From Gluconobacter cadivus (lineage in GTDB: Bacteria; Pseudomonadota; Alphaproteobacteria; Acetobacterales; Acetobacteraceae), in contig NZ_JABCQI010000002.1 in NCBI RefSeq assembly GCF_015244745.1, forward strand, positions 124,001 through 188,000: a stretch of DNA of 64,000 nucleotides, written 5' to 3'. The translations under genes were made by a program, and so were the position numbers. The notes beneath the pieces are model-generated. The model was not told where the DNA came from and did no database searches. It saw nothing but the letters and a program-made list of their open reading frames with translations. Below, piece by piece: positions 45,689-54,446 of the stretch. Each line of letters begins with the position of its first letter. Positions within the stretch are counted from its first letter, which is position 1.

Positions 45689-45707
45689 TTTCGAACAGTG
45701 TTCGAAA
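45689..45707. repeat. Perfect 9-1-9 palindrome beside tRNA-Gly
   Basis: TTTCGAACAGTGTTCGAAA is exactly self-complementary around a central G. It lies between the porin stop and the 3' end of the tRNA-Gly gene, not in a promoter of a recognised gene. Confidence 0.6.
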
Positions 45708-45777
45708 ATGCAGCGGAAATTCCCCGCCCGCACCGCGGAAGGGACTGGTTGATCACTTCAATATGCTGGATTTTTTC

Positions 45778-45852
45778 TGGAGCGGGCGATGGGATTCGAA
45801 CCCACGACCCCAACCTTGGCAAGGTTGTGCTCTACCCCTGAGCTACACCCGC
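45778..45852 (-). tRNA. tRNA-Gly (GCC)
   Basis: Acceptor gcgggtg/cgcccgc, D arm gctcaggggtagagc, anticodon loop ttgccaa (GCC), T arm with ggttcgaatcc, discriminator T followed by an encoded CCA (included in the coordinates). The other tRNA in this window lacks an encoded CCA. Confidence 0.95.
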
Positions 45853-46023
45853 ACTCCGTGGAGGGGCTTATGGCCGAATCAGCAGAACCGCGCAAGAGGG
45901 ATTTTTCGATTCTGATGCAATATCTGCTTCCCTCCCCCTCCGACAGGGTGTGGACTTGCACCACAGGCACACACATCCGATCTTTCAGGGAAATTGTTTT
46001 CCCAACGAACGGTCCCCGCCCCC

Positions 46024-46983
46024 ATGAGCAGCACATTCGACGAACACCTGATCGGCCAATCCCCCAAAACACCCCCGGCAGGCGCAGGCGCAACCGCCAC
46101 CATCATCGACGCCGATCAGTCCAGCTTCATGGCGGACGTGGTGGACGCCAGCAGCACGATTCCGGTTCTGGTCGATTTCTGGGCGCCGTGGTGTGGCCCA
46201 TGTAGACAGCTGACGCCCGTTCTGGAAAAAATCGTCCGCGCGGCCGGAGGGCGGGTCAAACTCGTCAAGGTGGACGTGGAAGCCAACAAGGCCCTCGCCG
46301 CACAGCTCGAACAACTCGGCCTGCCGCTTCAATCCATTCCCGTCGTCGTGGCTTTCTGGAAAGGGCAGGTGCTGGACCTTTTTCAGGGTGCCCAGCCGGA
46401 AAGCGAAATCCGCCGCTTTGTGGAGTCCCTGCTCAAACTGGCCGGAGATGTCATGCCCGCCACGGAAATTCTGACAGCCGCCCGTCAGGCGCTGTCAGAT
46501 GGCCATGCGGATCAGGCGGCCGGTCTGTTCTCGCAGCTTCTGGAAGCGGAGCCGGAAAGTCCCGAAGGCTGGGGCGGCATGATCCGCGCGCTGATTGCCC
46601 TGAACGAGCCGGAAGCCGCCGAAGATGCCTCCTCGCAGGTTCCGACCAAACTGGACACCCATCCTGAAATCACAGGCGCCCGCGCCGCGCTGGCGTTGCA
46701 TGTAGAAGGCACCAAAGCCGCCTCGGAACTCGACACGCTACGTCAGCAGAGCGCCGCAGAACCCGATAATTTCGATCTGCGCATCAAACTGGCCGCCGCC
46801 CTTAATGGAGCCGGTCAGCGGGCACAGGCCGCCGATACACTGCTGGACATTCTCCGTACCGACCGGGACTGGAACGACGGCGCAGCGAAAACAGAGCTTC
46901 TGCGCTTTTTTGAGGCGTGGGGACATACGGATCCTGATACGCTGGCCGCAAGACGCAAACTCTCTTCCCTTCTGTTCTCGTGA
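46024..46983 (+). CDS. Thioredoxin-domain/TPR protein (CnoX/YbbN-like)
   Basis: A 319-aa cytosolic protein. Residues ~25-145 are a thioredoxin fold with an intact WCGPC active site and cis-Pro in LQSIPVVVAF; residues ~160-319 are helical TPR-like (HADQAAGLFSQLLEAEPESPEG; DLRIKLAAALNGAGQRAQA). E. coli YbbN/CnoX uses this layout as a redox-active chaperone holdase; here the canonical CxxC is kept, so reductase activity is plausible. ATG at 46024 chosen over an upstream TTG. Followed 4 bp later by a LON-domain gene and Trm112. Confidence 0.9.
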   Translation: MSSTFDEHLIGQSPKTPPAGAGATATIIDADQSSFMADVVDASSTIPVLVDFWAPWCGPCRQLTPVLEKIVRAAGGRVKLVKVDVEANKALAAQLEQLGLPLQSIPVVVAFWKGQVLDLFQGAQPESEIRRFVESLLKLAGDVMPATEILTAARQALSDGHADQAAGLFSQLLEAEPESPEGWGGMIRALIALNEPEAAEDASSQVPTKLDTHPEITGARAALALHVEGTKAASELDTLRQQSAAEPDNFDLRIKLAAALNGAGQRAQAADTLLDILRTDRDWNDGAAKTELLRFFEAWGHTDPDTLAARRKLSSLLFS

Positions 46984-46987
46984 GCCG

Positions 46988-47674
46988 ATGACCGAAACCC
47001 CCGATCTCCCGCCTGACGACGTATCGAACGAGCCCGCCCGACGCGCTCCGCCTCTGACGGAACTGACGCTGGCCGATATTCCGCCCCGCGTCGGCTTGTT
47101 TCCGTTGTCAGGCGCGTTGCTGCTGCCCGGCGGCCATTTGCCCCTGTTGGTCTTTGAAGCGCCCTATGTGGCGCTGCTGGAAGATGCGTTGGCCGGACGC
47201 AGGATGATCGGCGTCATCCAACCCCTCATGGACCCCGATACGGACGAGCACCCCCTCCTCTACCGGACCGGAACGCTGGGCCGCATCACGGAATTTGCCG
47301 AACATACGGATGGCACCTTCACCGTCACCCTGCTCGGAATTTCCCGCTTCCGCCTGATCCGTGAAACCCCGACCGAGCACGGATGGCGCGAAGGCATCAT
47401 TGATGCCACCCCATTCGCCGCCGATCTGGTCGAAGAAGATCCGATGCCGATCAATCGCGATCTGCTGCTGGAGGGTCTGAAAACCTATCTCGAATCCCGC
47501 GATCTTCAGGCAAGCTGGCCGCTGATCGAGGATATGGACGATGAGACGCTACTGGTTGTCCTGCCGATGCTCGTACCGTTCACACCGGTGGAAAAGCAGT
47601 CTCTGCTGGAAGCCATGACACTGGACGAACGCGCCGGGCTCTTGCTGGATCTGCTTGAGAGGGGCATGGAATAG
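46988..47674 (+). CDS. LON substrate-binding-domain protein
   Basis: A 228-aa protein consisting of the Lon N-terminal domain only ([60 protein letters not shown]). It lacks the AAA+ and protease domains. Such stand-alone proteins are common in alphaproteobacteria; the role is unclear but binding of protein substrates is likely. ATG at 46988 is 4 bp after the thioredoxin gene, consistent with an operon. Confidence 0.88.
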   Translation: MTETPDLPPDDVSNEPARRAPPLTELTLADIPPRVGLFPLSGALLLPGGHLPLLVFEAPYVALLEDALAGRRMIGVIQPLMDPDTDEHPLLYRTGTLGRITEFAEHTDGTFTVTLLGISRFRLIRETPTEHGWREGIIDATPFAADLVEEDPMPINRDLLLEGLKTYLESRDLQASWPLIEDMDDETLLVVLPMLVPFTPVEKQSLLEAMTLDERAGLLLDLLERGME

Positions 47675-47676
47675 TC

Positions 47677-47856
47677 ATGACGACTGAACTTGATCCCCGC
47701 CTCCTCTCCCTTCTGGTCTGTCCTCTGACCAAGGGGCCGCTGACCTATGACCGCGAGACCCAGGAGCTGATCAGCCCCCGGGCCAAGCTCGCCTTCCCGA
47801 TCCGGGATGGGATTCCGGTCATGCTGGCTGACGAAGCCCGTTCGATCGAGACCTGA
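47677..47856 (+). CDS. Trm112 family protein
   Basis: A 59-aa protein: [19 protein letters not shown] at the start and [20 protein letters not shown] near the end, the full Trm112/UPF0434 pattern. Bacterial members have a single Cys instead of the four-Cys zinc ribbon, as here. Eukaryotic Trm112 activates methyltransferases; the bacterial partner is not known. It starts two bases after the LON-domain stop and ends the operon. Confidence 0.92.
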   Translation: MTTELDPRLLSLLVCPLTKGPLTYDRETQELISPRAKLAFPIRDGIPVMLADEARSIET

Positions 47857-47858
47857 AG

Positions 47859-49427
47859 TCAGGCTTTTTCCCGGATGCCGTTCTGGGACGGCATTTTTGG
47901 CGCGGAGGGTAGTCCTCCTCGTTGTGACGGGCGGGACTGGGCTTTGCGGACCTTGAAGTTCCGCACGACGCGCGTCAGCTCCCCGGCGTCGCCCACCAGT
48001 TTCTGGCTGGCGCTGCTGGTCTGATGGACGATCGCGGCGTTGCTCTTGGTCACGCCCTCAAGCTGCGTTGTGCTGGCGTTGATATCCATGATGCGCTGGG
48101 CCTGCGCTTCAGCGCCCGAGGCAATCTGCCCCACAGCCGTTCCCAGACGCTCAACCGACGTGCTGATGTTGCCGAGGGCCGTACCGGTTTCGTCGACCAT
48201 CTGCACACCACGCTGCACATCCTGCATACTGCTGGCGATCAGTGACTTGATTTCCTTGGCGGCCGTGGCGGAGCGCTGCGCCAGCGCCCGGATTTCCTGC
48301 GCGACGACGGCAAAACCACGCCCTGCATCCCCGGCATGGGCGGCTTCCACACCCGCATTGAGCGCCAGAAGATTGGTCTGGAACGCGATTTCGTCGATGA
48401 CGCCGATGATCTGGACGATCCGGTTGGAGGACGACGAAATCTTGGCCATCGCCTCGACGGTCTTGCCGACAATTTCACGGCCCTGTTCGGTTTCCTGACA
48501 GCAATCGGCCACGGTCGTATCGGCCTGACGGGCTTCGTCGGCCACCGCCTTCACCGAAGACGTCAGTTCCGCGATGTTACGCGCGACAGCCGCCAATGCA
48601 TCGACCTGCTCGGCGATACGGCCGGTGATGTCTTCCGTAGAGCCACTGATTTCGCGGGCTCTCTGTTCCACGGCCCCCGAGGTCTCGCGAACGGCATGAA
48701 CAATCCGTCCGAGCCCTTCGCAGGCGCGATGAAACGCACCGCCCATCCGGCTTGAGCCGTTTTCCAAAGACGGATCGATCTGCTGGACCAGATCACCACC
48801 TGCCATGCGATCCAGTGCATCGGCCAGCGCGTCCGACAGGGCTGCGAGGCTCTGAATGCGCTCGTTTTCCGCCCGCGACCGTTCCTGCACGTCCAGATTC
48901 TGGGTGTAGGTTTCCAGCCCGAGTTCCATATCGAGGAGGCCGCAGCGGATCAGAAGCCCGATCTGGGAAGCCGCTTCCTCAGCGGAGGTTCCTTTGGCCG
49001 GCCGGCGCAGAAGACGATCCAGAACGCTGCGGCGCGGCTGGGGCCAGTGCTGGCGGAGCAGTTCCGTCACCATGCCTTCGATCAGAAGGGCATAACCGCC
49101 GACATACCATTGGGGTTTGAGGCCGATCCGGGCATGCGTGTTCCCGATCGCACGCGTACTCGCGACATAATCGGCGCCGAATTCGCCCTGGAGGATCTGC
49201 TTCCAGTGCTTTTCCTGCTGGCTGCGGGCGCCATTGCGGTGCTGCTCGCTGGAAAAAAACTTGTTCAGGGCCGGAGTTTTGAGAATCCGGCCATAAAAAT
49301 GGTCCAGCGCAGATCCCAGAACGCTCAGGGCCTGTGGGCGGATTCTGGCCAGATGGGCTTTCTCAGCCGCGCCGATGCCAAGAAAAAGCAGTCGTTCGGC
49401 AATATCTGCCTTGACCTGCTCAGTCAT
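47859..49427 (-). CDS. Globin-coupled sensor methyl-accepting protein (HemAT-like)
   Basis: A 522-aa soluble transducer. Residues ~1-170 are a protoglobin domain with [18 protein letters not shown] containing the family motif and the heme-proximal His region near RSQQEKHW; the C-terminal ~230-500 is the MCP signalling hairpin with [20 protein letters not shown] and [18 protein letters not shown]. No transmembrane helix. HemAT-type proteins sense oxygen through heme and control CheA. No che gene is adjacent. The ATG at 49427 has GGAG upstream. It converges on the Trm112 gene with two bases between stops. Confidence 0.92.
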   Translation of the reverse strand: MTEQVKADIAERLLFLGIGAAEKAHLARIRPQALSVLGSALDHFYGRILKTPALNKFFSSEQHRNGARSQQEKHWKQILQGEFGADYVASTRAIGNTHARIGLKPQWYVGGYALLIEGMVTELLRQHWPQPRRSVLDRLLRRPAKGTSAEEAASQIGLLIRCGLLDMELGLETYTQNLDVQERSRAENERIQSLAALSDALADALDRMAGGDLVQQIDPSLENGSSRMGGAFHRACEGLGRIVHAVRETSGAVEQRAREISGSTEDITGRIAEQVDALAAVARNIAELTSSVKAVADEARQADTTVADCCQETEQGREIVGKTVEAMAKISSSSNRIVQIIGVIDEIAFQTNLLALNAGVEAAHAGDAGRGFAVVAQEIRALAQRSATAAKEIKSLIASSMQDVQRGVQMVDETGTALGNISTSVERLGTAVGQIASGAEAQAQRIMDINASTTQLEGVTKSNAAIVHQTSSASQKLVGDAGELTRVVRNFKVRKAQSRPSQRGGLPSAPKMPSQNGIREKA

Positions 49428-49527
49428 AATCGGAGTCTCCAGAGCGTGGATTTGGCGCATGTTCAAGCCAAAGCCCCTAACACGCCAAGTGTTACGCAAT
49501 CATGAAGAAACCCCGACAGATCTCCGG

Positions 49528-49896
49528 TCAGTTGGGCGTATTGTTTTTACCGTAAGACACTTCGGTATCCGGCGTTGCCGGATGCGGTGCGATATCGACG
49601 CTGCCACCCTGGCCGCCGAAGGACATGCCGCCAGAGGATGGCCCGCTGTCGGTCTCATGGGAGGACGGCGCAGGACTTTCCGCACCCGGCGGCATAGGCA
49701 TGACCGGAGCGTCATCGGAATAGGACACGCCGCTTCCCTGACGGTGACGGGCGCTGCCATGGGCATGCGATCCGTGACCCGGGCCTGCACCTGGCGGCGG
49801 AAGGGGGGCCATGTCCGGGGATGGCCCGCTGAGCATGGAGCCGCAGCCTGTCATGGCAAGAAACGACAGCATAAAGAGGGAAGAGACGAAACGCAT
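49528..49896 (-). CDS. Hypothetical lipoprotein, His/Gly/Pro-rich
   Basis: A 122-aa protein with a lipobox (FMLSFLAMTGCGS) after a short signal. The mature part is low-complexity, rich in Gly, Pro, Ser and His (GPGHGSHAHGSARHRQGSG), with no recognised domain; a metal-binding role is conceivable but not shown. The frame runs further upstream into the phosphatase promoter, but ATG 49896 exposes the lipobox. No strong SD. Same strand and just upstream of the globin sensor gene. Confidence 0.6.
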   Translation of the reverse strand: MRFVSSLFMLSFLAMTGCGSMLSGPSPDMAPLPPPGAGPGHGSHAHGSARHRQGSGVSYSDDAPVMPMPPGAESPAPSSHETDSGPSSGGMSFGGQGGSVDIAPHPATPDTEVSYGKNNTPN

Positions 49897-50002
49897 GACA
49901 GGCAATATAGCACTTTTCAGCGGTTGACGCATCCCTTTGCGGGATGGGACACAGCGCGTTCCCGCCGCGATCAGCGGCCTGTCCAGCAAGGATGTATTTA
50001 CC

Positions 50003-50665
50003 ATGTTCGAAGGCCGGATCACGACCCCTGCCACACGGCGGCGCGCCTGGTGGGACAGTCTGTTCGTGGACCATTCCATCTTCCGGCTCGGTTGGACCAA
50101 TCTCGCCCCCGTCGTGCCGGGCAAGGTCTGGCGCTGCAACCATCCGACGCCCGCGCGGCTGCGGAGCCTGAAGCGGCGATTGCATCTGAAGACGCTCGTG
50201 AACCTGCGTGGACATCGCAAATGCGGCTCCGATGCGCTGTCACGCGGGGCTAGCGCAAAACTGGAGCTGACGCATCTCGACATGGCATTCGAAAGCCGGG
50301 GCGCGCCGCACCGCGACCGAATCCTGCGGTTTTACGACATGTACCAGACACTGGCTTTTCCGATGCTCATGCACTGCAAATCCGGCGCGGATCGTGCGGG
50401 TTTGGCATCAGGGTTGGTGCTGATGTTCGAAGGCGGTACGGCTCAGGACGCTCTGGGGCAGTTGCACTGGCGGTTCGGACATTTCAACCGTTCCCGCACC
50501 GGGATTCTGGATGCGTTTTTCCTGCGCTATCAGAAGGAAGCCGAGGGACGTCTGCCGTTCATGGACTGGGTGCGGAACGAGTATGACGAGGACCGTCTGC
50601 GCGCCGACTTCAAGGCTGGAAAGCTGGCGTCTTTCGTCAATGACAGCATTCTGCGTCGGGAATAA
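50003..50665 (+). CDS. Protein tyrosine/dual-specificity phosphatase
   Basis: A 220-aa Cys-dependent phosphatase. The P-loop is HCKSGADRAGL (~residue 125), matching H-C-x5-R, and a general-acid Asp may be in LELTHLDMAFES. KTLVNLRGHRKCGSD upstream is the usual strand before the domain. The N-terminus has an Arg-rich segment (RITTPATRRRAWW) that might associate with membrane. Family members in alphaproteobacteria are little studied; the substrate is unknown. ATG at 50003. Confidence 0.85.
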   Translation: MFEGRITTPATRRRAWWDSLFVDHSIFRLGWTNLAPVVPGKVWRCNHPTPARLRSLKRRLHLKTLVNLRGHRKCGSDALSRGASAKLELTHLDMAFESRGAPHRDRILRFYDMYQTLAFPMLMHCKSGADRAGLASGLVLMFEGGTAQDALGQLHWRFGHFNRSRTGILDAFFLRYQKEAEGRLPFMDWVRNEYDEDRLRADFKAGKLASFVNDSILRRE

Positions 50666-50676
50666 AGGCCCGGCGT

Positions 50677-51312
50677 TCAGTCCGCTTTCGGATCTGCCGC
50701 GCCGAGGGAGCGGATCAGGTCCAGCATCCGTTTACGGACCGCAGGGTCCGGGATGCGGTAATAGGCCCGCACCAGCTCGACCGTCTCGCGGCGGCTGAAC
50801 AGGGCGGCCTCGTCCACCGGCAGATCGAACAGGCGGGGCGATGCAGCGCTTCGGGCCGGACGATCGCCAAATGCGGCCTGAGTTTCGGCAAACCCCGTAA
50901 CCGGTCCCTTGAAAGGCTGGGACTGACCAAAGACGGGGGTGAAAGGCCGGGAAGTCTCAGGGAAAGGCCGCGACGCAAAGGTCCGGGATTCCTGAGCCTC
51001 CCGCATATCATCGAAAAAGAAGCCGACCGGCACGTCCAGAATCTGCGCCAGATCGTAAAGACGGCTGGCGCCGACGCGGTTGGCGCCCCGTTCGTACTTC
51101 TGGATCTGCTGGAAAGTCAGGCCCAGCGCCTCGCCAAGCTTTTCCTGCGACAACCCCATGAGGGTACGGCGCAGCCTGATCCGGTTGCCGACATGGGCGT
51201 CTACAGGCCCGGCCGCAGCGGAACTGCGGGTTTCGGAGCGAGTACGATCCGAGGAAGAGGACTGTTTTTCTGGCACGTCCTGATGGTTAATAAAACTACA
51301 ACAGCTTGTCAA
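50677..51312 (-). CDS. XRE family HTH transcriptional regulator
   Basis: A 211-aa protein. The Cro/C1-type HTH is at ~42-100 (IRLRRTLMGLSQEKLGEALGLTFQQIQKYERG, followed by RVGASRLYDLAQILDVPVGFFFDD), very conserved in alphaproteobacteria. A Pro/Phe/Arg-rich linker (~110-160) leads to a C-terminal helical stretch (LVRAYYRIPDPAVRKRMLDLIRSLG) resembling that of related regulators. It follows lnt directly. The first codon is uncertain: TTG 51312 has AAGG ~6-7 nt upstream, GTG 51276 is a shorter option. The first 12 residues look unconserved. Confidence 0.88.
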   Translation of the reverse strand: MTSCCSFINHQDVPEKQSSSSDRTRSETRSSAAAGPVDAHVGNRIRLRRTLMGLSQEKLGEALGLTFQQIQKYERGANRVGASRLYDLAQILDVPVGFFFDDMREAQESRTFASRPFPETSRPFTPVFGQSQPFKGPVTGFAETQAAFGDRPARSAASPRLFDLPVDEAALFSRRETVELVRAYYRIPDPAVRKRMLDLIRSLGAADPKAD

Positions 51313-51314
51313 TG

Positions 51315-52829
51315 TTAACCTTTTTGTGTCGTTCTATGTCGCCTGTGAATCGCAGGAAACAGGGCCAGAATCATGCACAGGATCGCAAGCGTAAGGGGCG
51401 TCGCGCGCCCGAAGCGGGAGAAAAATGTCGGGGGAAGCGGCGACGGAATATCGCTGACCAGAACATCGGCCAGCCCCCAGCCCAGACGGGCAGTTTCATG
51501 TCCGGTCGCGTCATAAATGGCGGAAATTCCAGTATTATTGGCAAAGACAACCGGAAGCCCCTCCTCCACGGCCCGCATCCGCCCGGTGGCGAGATGCTGG
51601 CGCGGACCGGCGCTGTTGCCGTACCAGGCGTCATTTGAAATCGTCACCAGCCAGTCCGGGCGGTCGTTGCGGGCCGTGACGGAGCCAGAGAAAATGATTT
51701 CGTAGCAGACCATCGGCCCCACGCGCCCCAGGCCCGGCAGATCCCATGTCTTCAGACCCGGCCCCGGCGTCAGTACACCGGGCAGCACGTTAAACGGCAG
51801 AATCCAGGGTTGGTATTCGCCGAACGGCACCAGACGACTCTTGTCGTAAATGGCCGCAATGCTGCCATCGGGGGCGACCGCGATCAGGCTGTTGAACCAG
51901 TCCTTGCCGGACTGGCGGTCCGAGCCGACCAGAGCCGGGGCACCGTCTGCCGCCCGGGCGATCATCTGTCGGGCCAGCGTATCTTCGTCCAGAAGGCCGG
52001 GGAAACCGGATTCCGGCCAGATCACCACAGGCGACCGACCACCCTGCGCATAGGCTTTCTGCGCCCCCTGTGCCGTCAGGCTCAGATAGCGGCGGAAATT
52101 ACCGACCGCATCCGCATGGCTGATGACTTCCGCTTCCGGCACGTTGCCCTGCACCAGGACCGCGCGAGGATTGGTGATGTTCAGGGGCGTTGCGGTGAAC
52201 AGTCGCCATGCGCCCGCACCGACCCAAAGCACGCCGACAGCCAATACCGCCAACGCTGCACGTCTGCCGCGAAACAGAGCAAGTGAGCCGAGCACGAGGG
52301 CCAGCGATAGCCCATCCACACCCAGAACGGCGGCGGGCTGAATCAGGACGTCTCCAGCGAGGCCCGGTAGTTCAAGGTCGCTGCCAAGCGGATTCCACGG
52401 AAACCCTGAGAACATGAAGACGCGCCCCATATCCATGACGGTCCAGCTTCCCGCGAACATCAGCACCCGTCGCCAGCCCGGCGGCACTACACGACACAGC
52501 ACGGCCGGAACGCAGATGAAGGGAGCGATCAGCAGCGAAACGCCGGGAGATGCAAACGGCACGACCCACCAGAATTCGTGGACGCGCGTCAGAATCGCGT
52601 TCGTTAGCCAGTAGAGCCCGACGGTGTGGAAGCCCATGCCAAACAGGAAGCCACACCATGCCGCCTGTTTCCATGAGCGCGCATCTTCCGACACGCGATA
52701 CAGGACCATCAGCCCCACAGGCAGCAGGAACAGGAAATGGACCGGAGGCAGGGACAGGGCTGCCAGCGCTCCGGCAAGCAGCATCAGTCCGGCGAGCCGC
52801 CAGCCGCGGACAGGGAGCGTCGAAATCAT
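51315..52829 (-). CDS. lnt: Apolipoprotein N-acyltransferase
   Basis: Inner-membrane enzyme adding the third acyl chain to lipoproteins. It has 504 aa. Six or so TM helices (1-~200) precede a nitrilase-fold periplasmic domain with catalytic Glu in IWPESGFPGLLD, Lys in YDKSRLVPFGEYQPW and Cys in GPMVCYEIIFSG. A final TM helix (TPLTLAILCMILALFPA) ends the protein. ATG at 52829; a TTG two codons upstream is not needed. Its output would serve the lipoproteins MlaA, the NodT-type channel and the 122-aa lipoprotein in this window. Confidence 0.95.
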   Translation of the reverse strand: MISTLPVRGWRLAGLMLLAGALAALSLPPVHFLFLLPVGLMVLYRVSEDARSWKQAAWCGFLFGMGFHTVGLYWLTNAILTRVHEFWWVVPFASPGVSLLIAPFICVPAVLCRVVPPGWRRVLMFAGSWTVMDMGRVFMFSGFPWNPLGSDLELPGLAGDVLIQPAAVLGVDGLSLALVLGSLALFRGRRAALAVLAVGVLWVGAGAWRLFTATPLNITNPRAVLVQGNVPEAEVISHADAVGNFRRYLSLTAQGAQKAYAQGGRSPVVIWPESGFPGLLDEDTLARQMIARAADGAPALVGSDRQSGKDWFNSLIAVAPDGSIAAIYDKSRLVPFGEYQPWILPFNVLPGVLTPGPGLKTWDLPGLGRVGPMVCYEIIFSGSVTARNDRPDWLVTISNDAWYGNSAGPRQHLATGRMRAVEEGLPVVFANNTGISAIYDATGHETARLGWGLADVLVSDIPSPLPPTFFSRFGRATPLTLAILCMILALFPAIHRRHRTTQKG

Positions 52830-52869
52830 GGGCAAACCGTCCGGCTGACGAAGGGGCTGAAATAGAAAA

Positions 52870-52894
52870 CAGCCGGACCTTCAAGATCCGGCTG
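52870..52894 (-). terminator. Intrinsic terminator of olsB
   Basis: cagccgga/tccggctg (52870-52877, 52887-52894), 9-base loop, followed on minus by TTTTCTATTT. It ends the fur-olsB unit 12 nt after the olsB stop. Confidence 0.8.
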
Positions 52895-52905
52895 CGGGAA
52901 GGCTG

Positions 52906-53811
52906 TCAGTCGAGGGCGTCGCGCAGGCGGCGTTCGTAATGACGGTAATACTTGTCCGCCAGAAGTTCGCTTTTCACCAGAACGGCGACATCCGTGGTGT
53001 TGAACTGCTCGTCCACCACGGCCCCATCACCGACATACCCGCCCAGACGCAGATAGCCCTTGATCAGCGGCGGCAGCTTATTGAGGCAGGCGCGGTAGTC
53101 CAGCACATGCGGATCGGTACGCTGCATTTCCACATAGCGGTCCGGCAGCGCACGAATGCGCAGGGCCGGGGGGGCCAGATGGTTGTGGTGCATGTAGGTC
53201 AACTGGTCGGCCAAGGCATCCGGGTCGGTTCCCGGCAGACTGCCGCACCCGAACAGTACGTCGATCCGGTGCAGGAAGATGTAGGACGCAATACCGCGCC
53301 ACAGAAGCTGCATGGCGGAACGGCCGCGATATTCCTTCGCCACGCAGGAGCGACCAACTTCAAGCAGACGTCCAGGAAATTCCGTCAGGGTCGAGATGTC
53401 GTATTCAGAAGACGTGTAAAAACGCCCCACCTTCTCCGCGGCATCCGAGCGCAGCAGACGATAGGTTCCGACGACACCGGCGGCACCGGGGCCTTTGTCA
53501 TGATCGATAACCAGAAGGTGATCGGCAGCTTCGTCAAATTCATCGACGTCACGCTTGGTGCGGAAGGCGCGCTCGTCAGGATGGGCGCCGAGCTCTTCGA
53601 AGAAGACGCGATAGCGCAGGGCCTGAGCAGCGTCGCGCTCCTCTTCCGTCTCGGCGATGCGTACCCCCAGCGTGCCACCACGCAGTTCCTGAAACCCGCC
53701 TTCGCGGTTCAGGGACAGGGTGGAGAGCGTCTCCATCTGACGCAGGGTTTCTTCGCTACTGGCCAGCGTATGCGGAGCGGAAATGGGAGTGCCATCCAGT
53801 TTGGTGGTCAT
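52906..53811 (-). CDS. olsB: Acyl-ACP-ornithine N-acyltransferase (OlsB-like), GNAT fold
   Basis: A 301-aa protein of the family that forms lyso-ornithine lipid. Conserved stretch: RDAAQALRYRVFFEELGA, VDEFDEAADHLLVID, VGTYRLLRSDAA, GRLLEVGRSCVAKEYRGRSAMQLLW, FGCGSLPGTDPDALADQL. Ornithine lipids are common envelope lipids in acetic acid bacteria and low-phosphate cells. Whether OlsA is next to it cannot be checked; none is in the window. ATG overlaps the fur stop (ATGA), so fur and olsB are coupled. Confidence 0.85.
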   Translation of the reverse strand: MTTKLDGTPISAPHTLASSEETLRQMETLSTLSLNREGGFQELRGGTLGVRIAETEEERDAAQALRYRVFFEELGAHPDERAFRTKRDVDEFDEAADHLLVIDHDKGPGAAGVVGTYRLLRSDAAEKVGRFYTSSEYDISTLTEFPGRLLEVGRSCVAKEYRGRSAMQLLWRGIASYIFLHRIDVLFGCGSLPGTDPDALADQLTYMHHNHLAPPALRIRALPDRYVEMQRTDPHVLDYRACLNKLPPLIKGYLRLGGYVGDGAVVDEQFNTTDVAVLVKSELLADKYYRHYERRLRDALD

Positions 53812-54341
53812 GATCCGCTCTTGTTCCTGTTTTCGGGAGGAGATTTTTTCCTGCTTTCGGGCTCGGCACGACGACCGAACAGCTCGATGCGATGGGAGAC
53901 GAGGTCAAATCCCAGACGCTGAGCCAGCTGCTCCAGAAGACGGACCGGTTCGTCGTCCTCGAATTCAATGACACGGCCGCTATCCACGTCGATCAGGTGG
54001 TAGTGGTTGCCGCTGTCACTGGCTTCATAGCGTGCTCGTCCACCGCCGAAATCGCGGCGTTCGAGAATGCCTTTCTCCTCAAGGAGACGCACCGTGCGAT
54101 AGACGGTCGCCACGGAGATGCGGCTGTCGATCTCGGAGGCACGGCGATAGAGTTCTTCGACGTCGGGGTGATCGTCAGCAATGGACAGGACATGTGCGAT
54201 GACACGTCTCTGGCCGGTCATTTTCAGACCGCTTTCCACACACAGGCGGGCAATGTGCGAATCATCCGGCACGGGGGAAGAGGAGGCCTTCCGATTCCCG
54301 GGGCTGCTGCGTCTCTCAGCGGTTTTCGTATCTGCGACCAT
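53808..54341 (-). CDS. fur: Fur family transcriptional regulator (Mur-like)
   Basis: A 177-aa metalloregulator. N-terminal winged helix (~30-115: KMTGQRRVIAHVLSIADDHPDVEELYRRA and ISVATVYRTVRLLEEKGIL), C-terminal dimerisation domain with GNHYHLIDVDSGRVIEFEDDE. The usual HHDH is reduced to NHYH and the CxxC is missing (D-V-D-S), as in alphaproteobacterial Fur/Mur proteins, some of which respond to manganese. A Ser/Lys-rich tail follows. ATG 54341. It overlaps olsB by 4 bp, which is unusual for a metal regulator. Confidence 0.9.
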   Translation of the reverse strand: MVADTKTAERRSSPGNRKASSSPVPDDSHIARLCVESGLKMTGQRRVIAHVLSIADDHPDVEELYRRASEIDSRISVATVYRTVRLLEEKGILERRDFGGGRARYEASDSGNHYHLIDVDSGRVIEFEDDEPVRLLEQLAQRLGFDLVSHRIELFGRRAEPESRKKSPPENRNKSGS

Positions 54342-54398
54342 ATCTGCGGCCTAGCCGAAAAACAGGCGTGTTGTCCACTTTATGGAGCCTGTCGAGGT

Positions 54399-54438
54399 TT
54401 TCCCTGTCGCCGGGATGAAGAAACCGGCGACAGGGAAA
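54399..54438 (-). terminator. Perfect 15-bp hairpin after mucR
   Basis: tttccctgtcgccgg/ccggcgacagggaaa (54399-54413, 54424-54438) with a 10-base loop. It sits between the mucR stop and the fur start. The stem is very stable, but there is no U-run on the minus strand; it is either a terminator or a processing/stability stem. Confidence 0.65.
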
Positions 54439-54446
54439 CGAGGCTC

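Noticed and set aside
45690-45706. LexA/SOS box at the palindrome by tRNA-Gly
   Set aside because: The spacing (GAAC-N3-GTTC) does not fit the alphaproteobacterial GTTC-N7-GTTC or the Gram-positive GAAC-N4-GTTC patterns, and no downstream gene fits.
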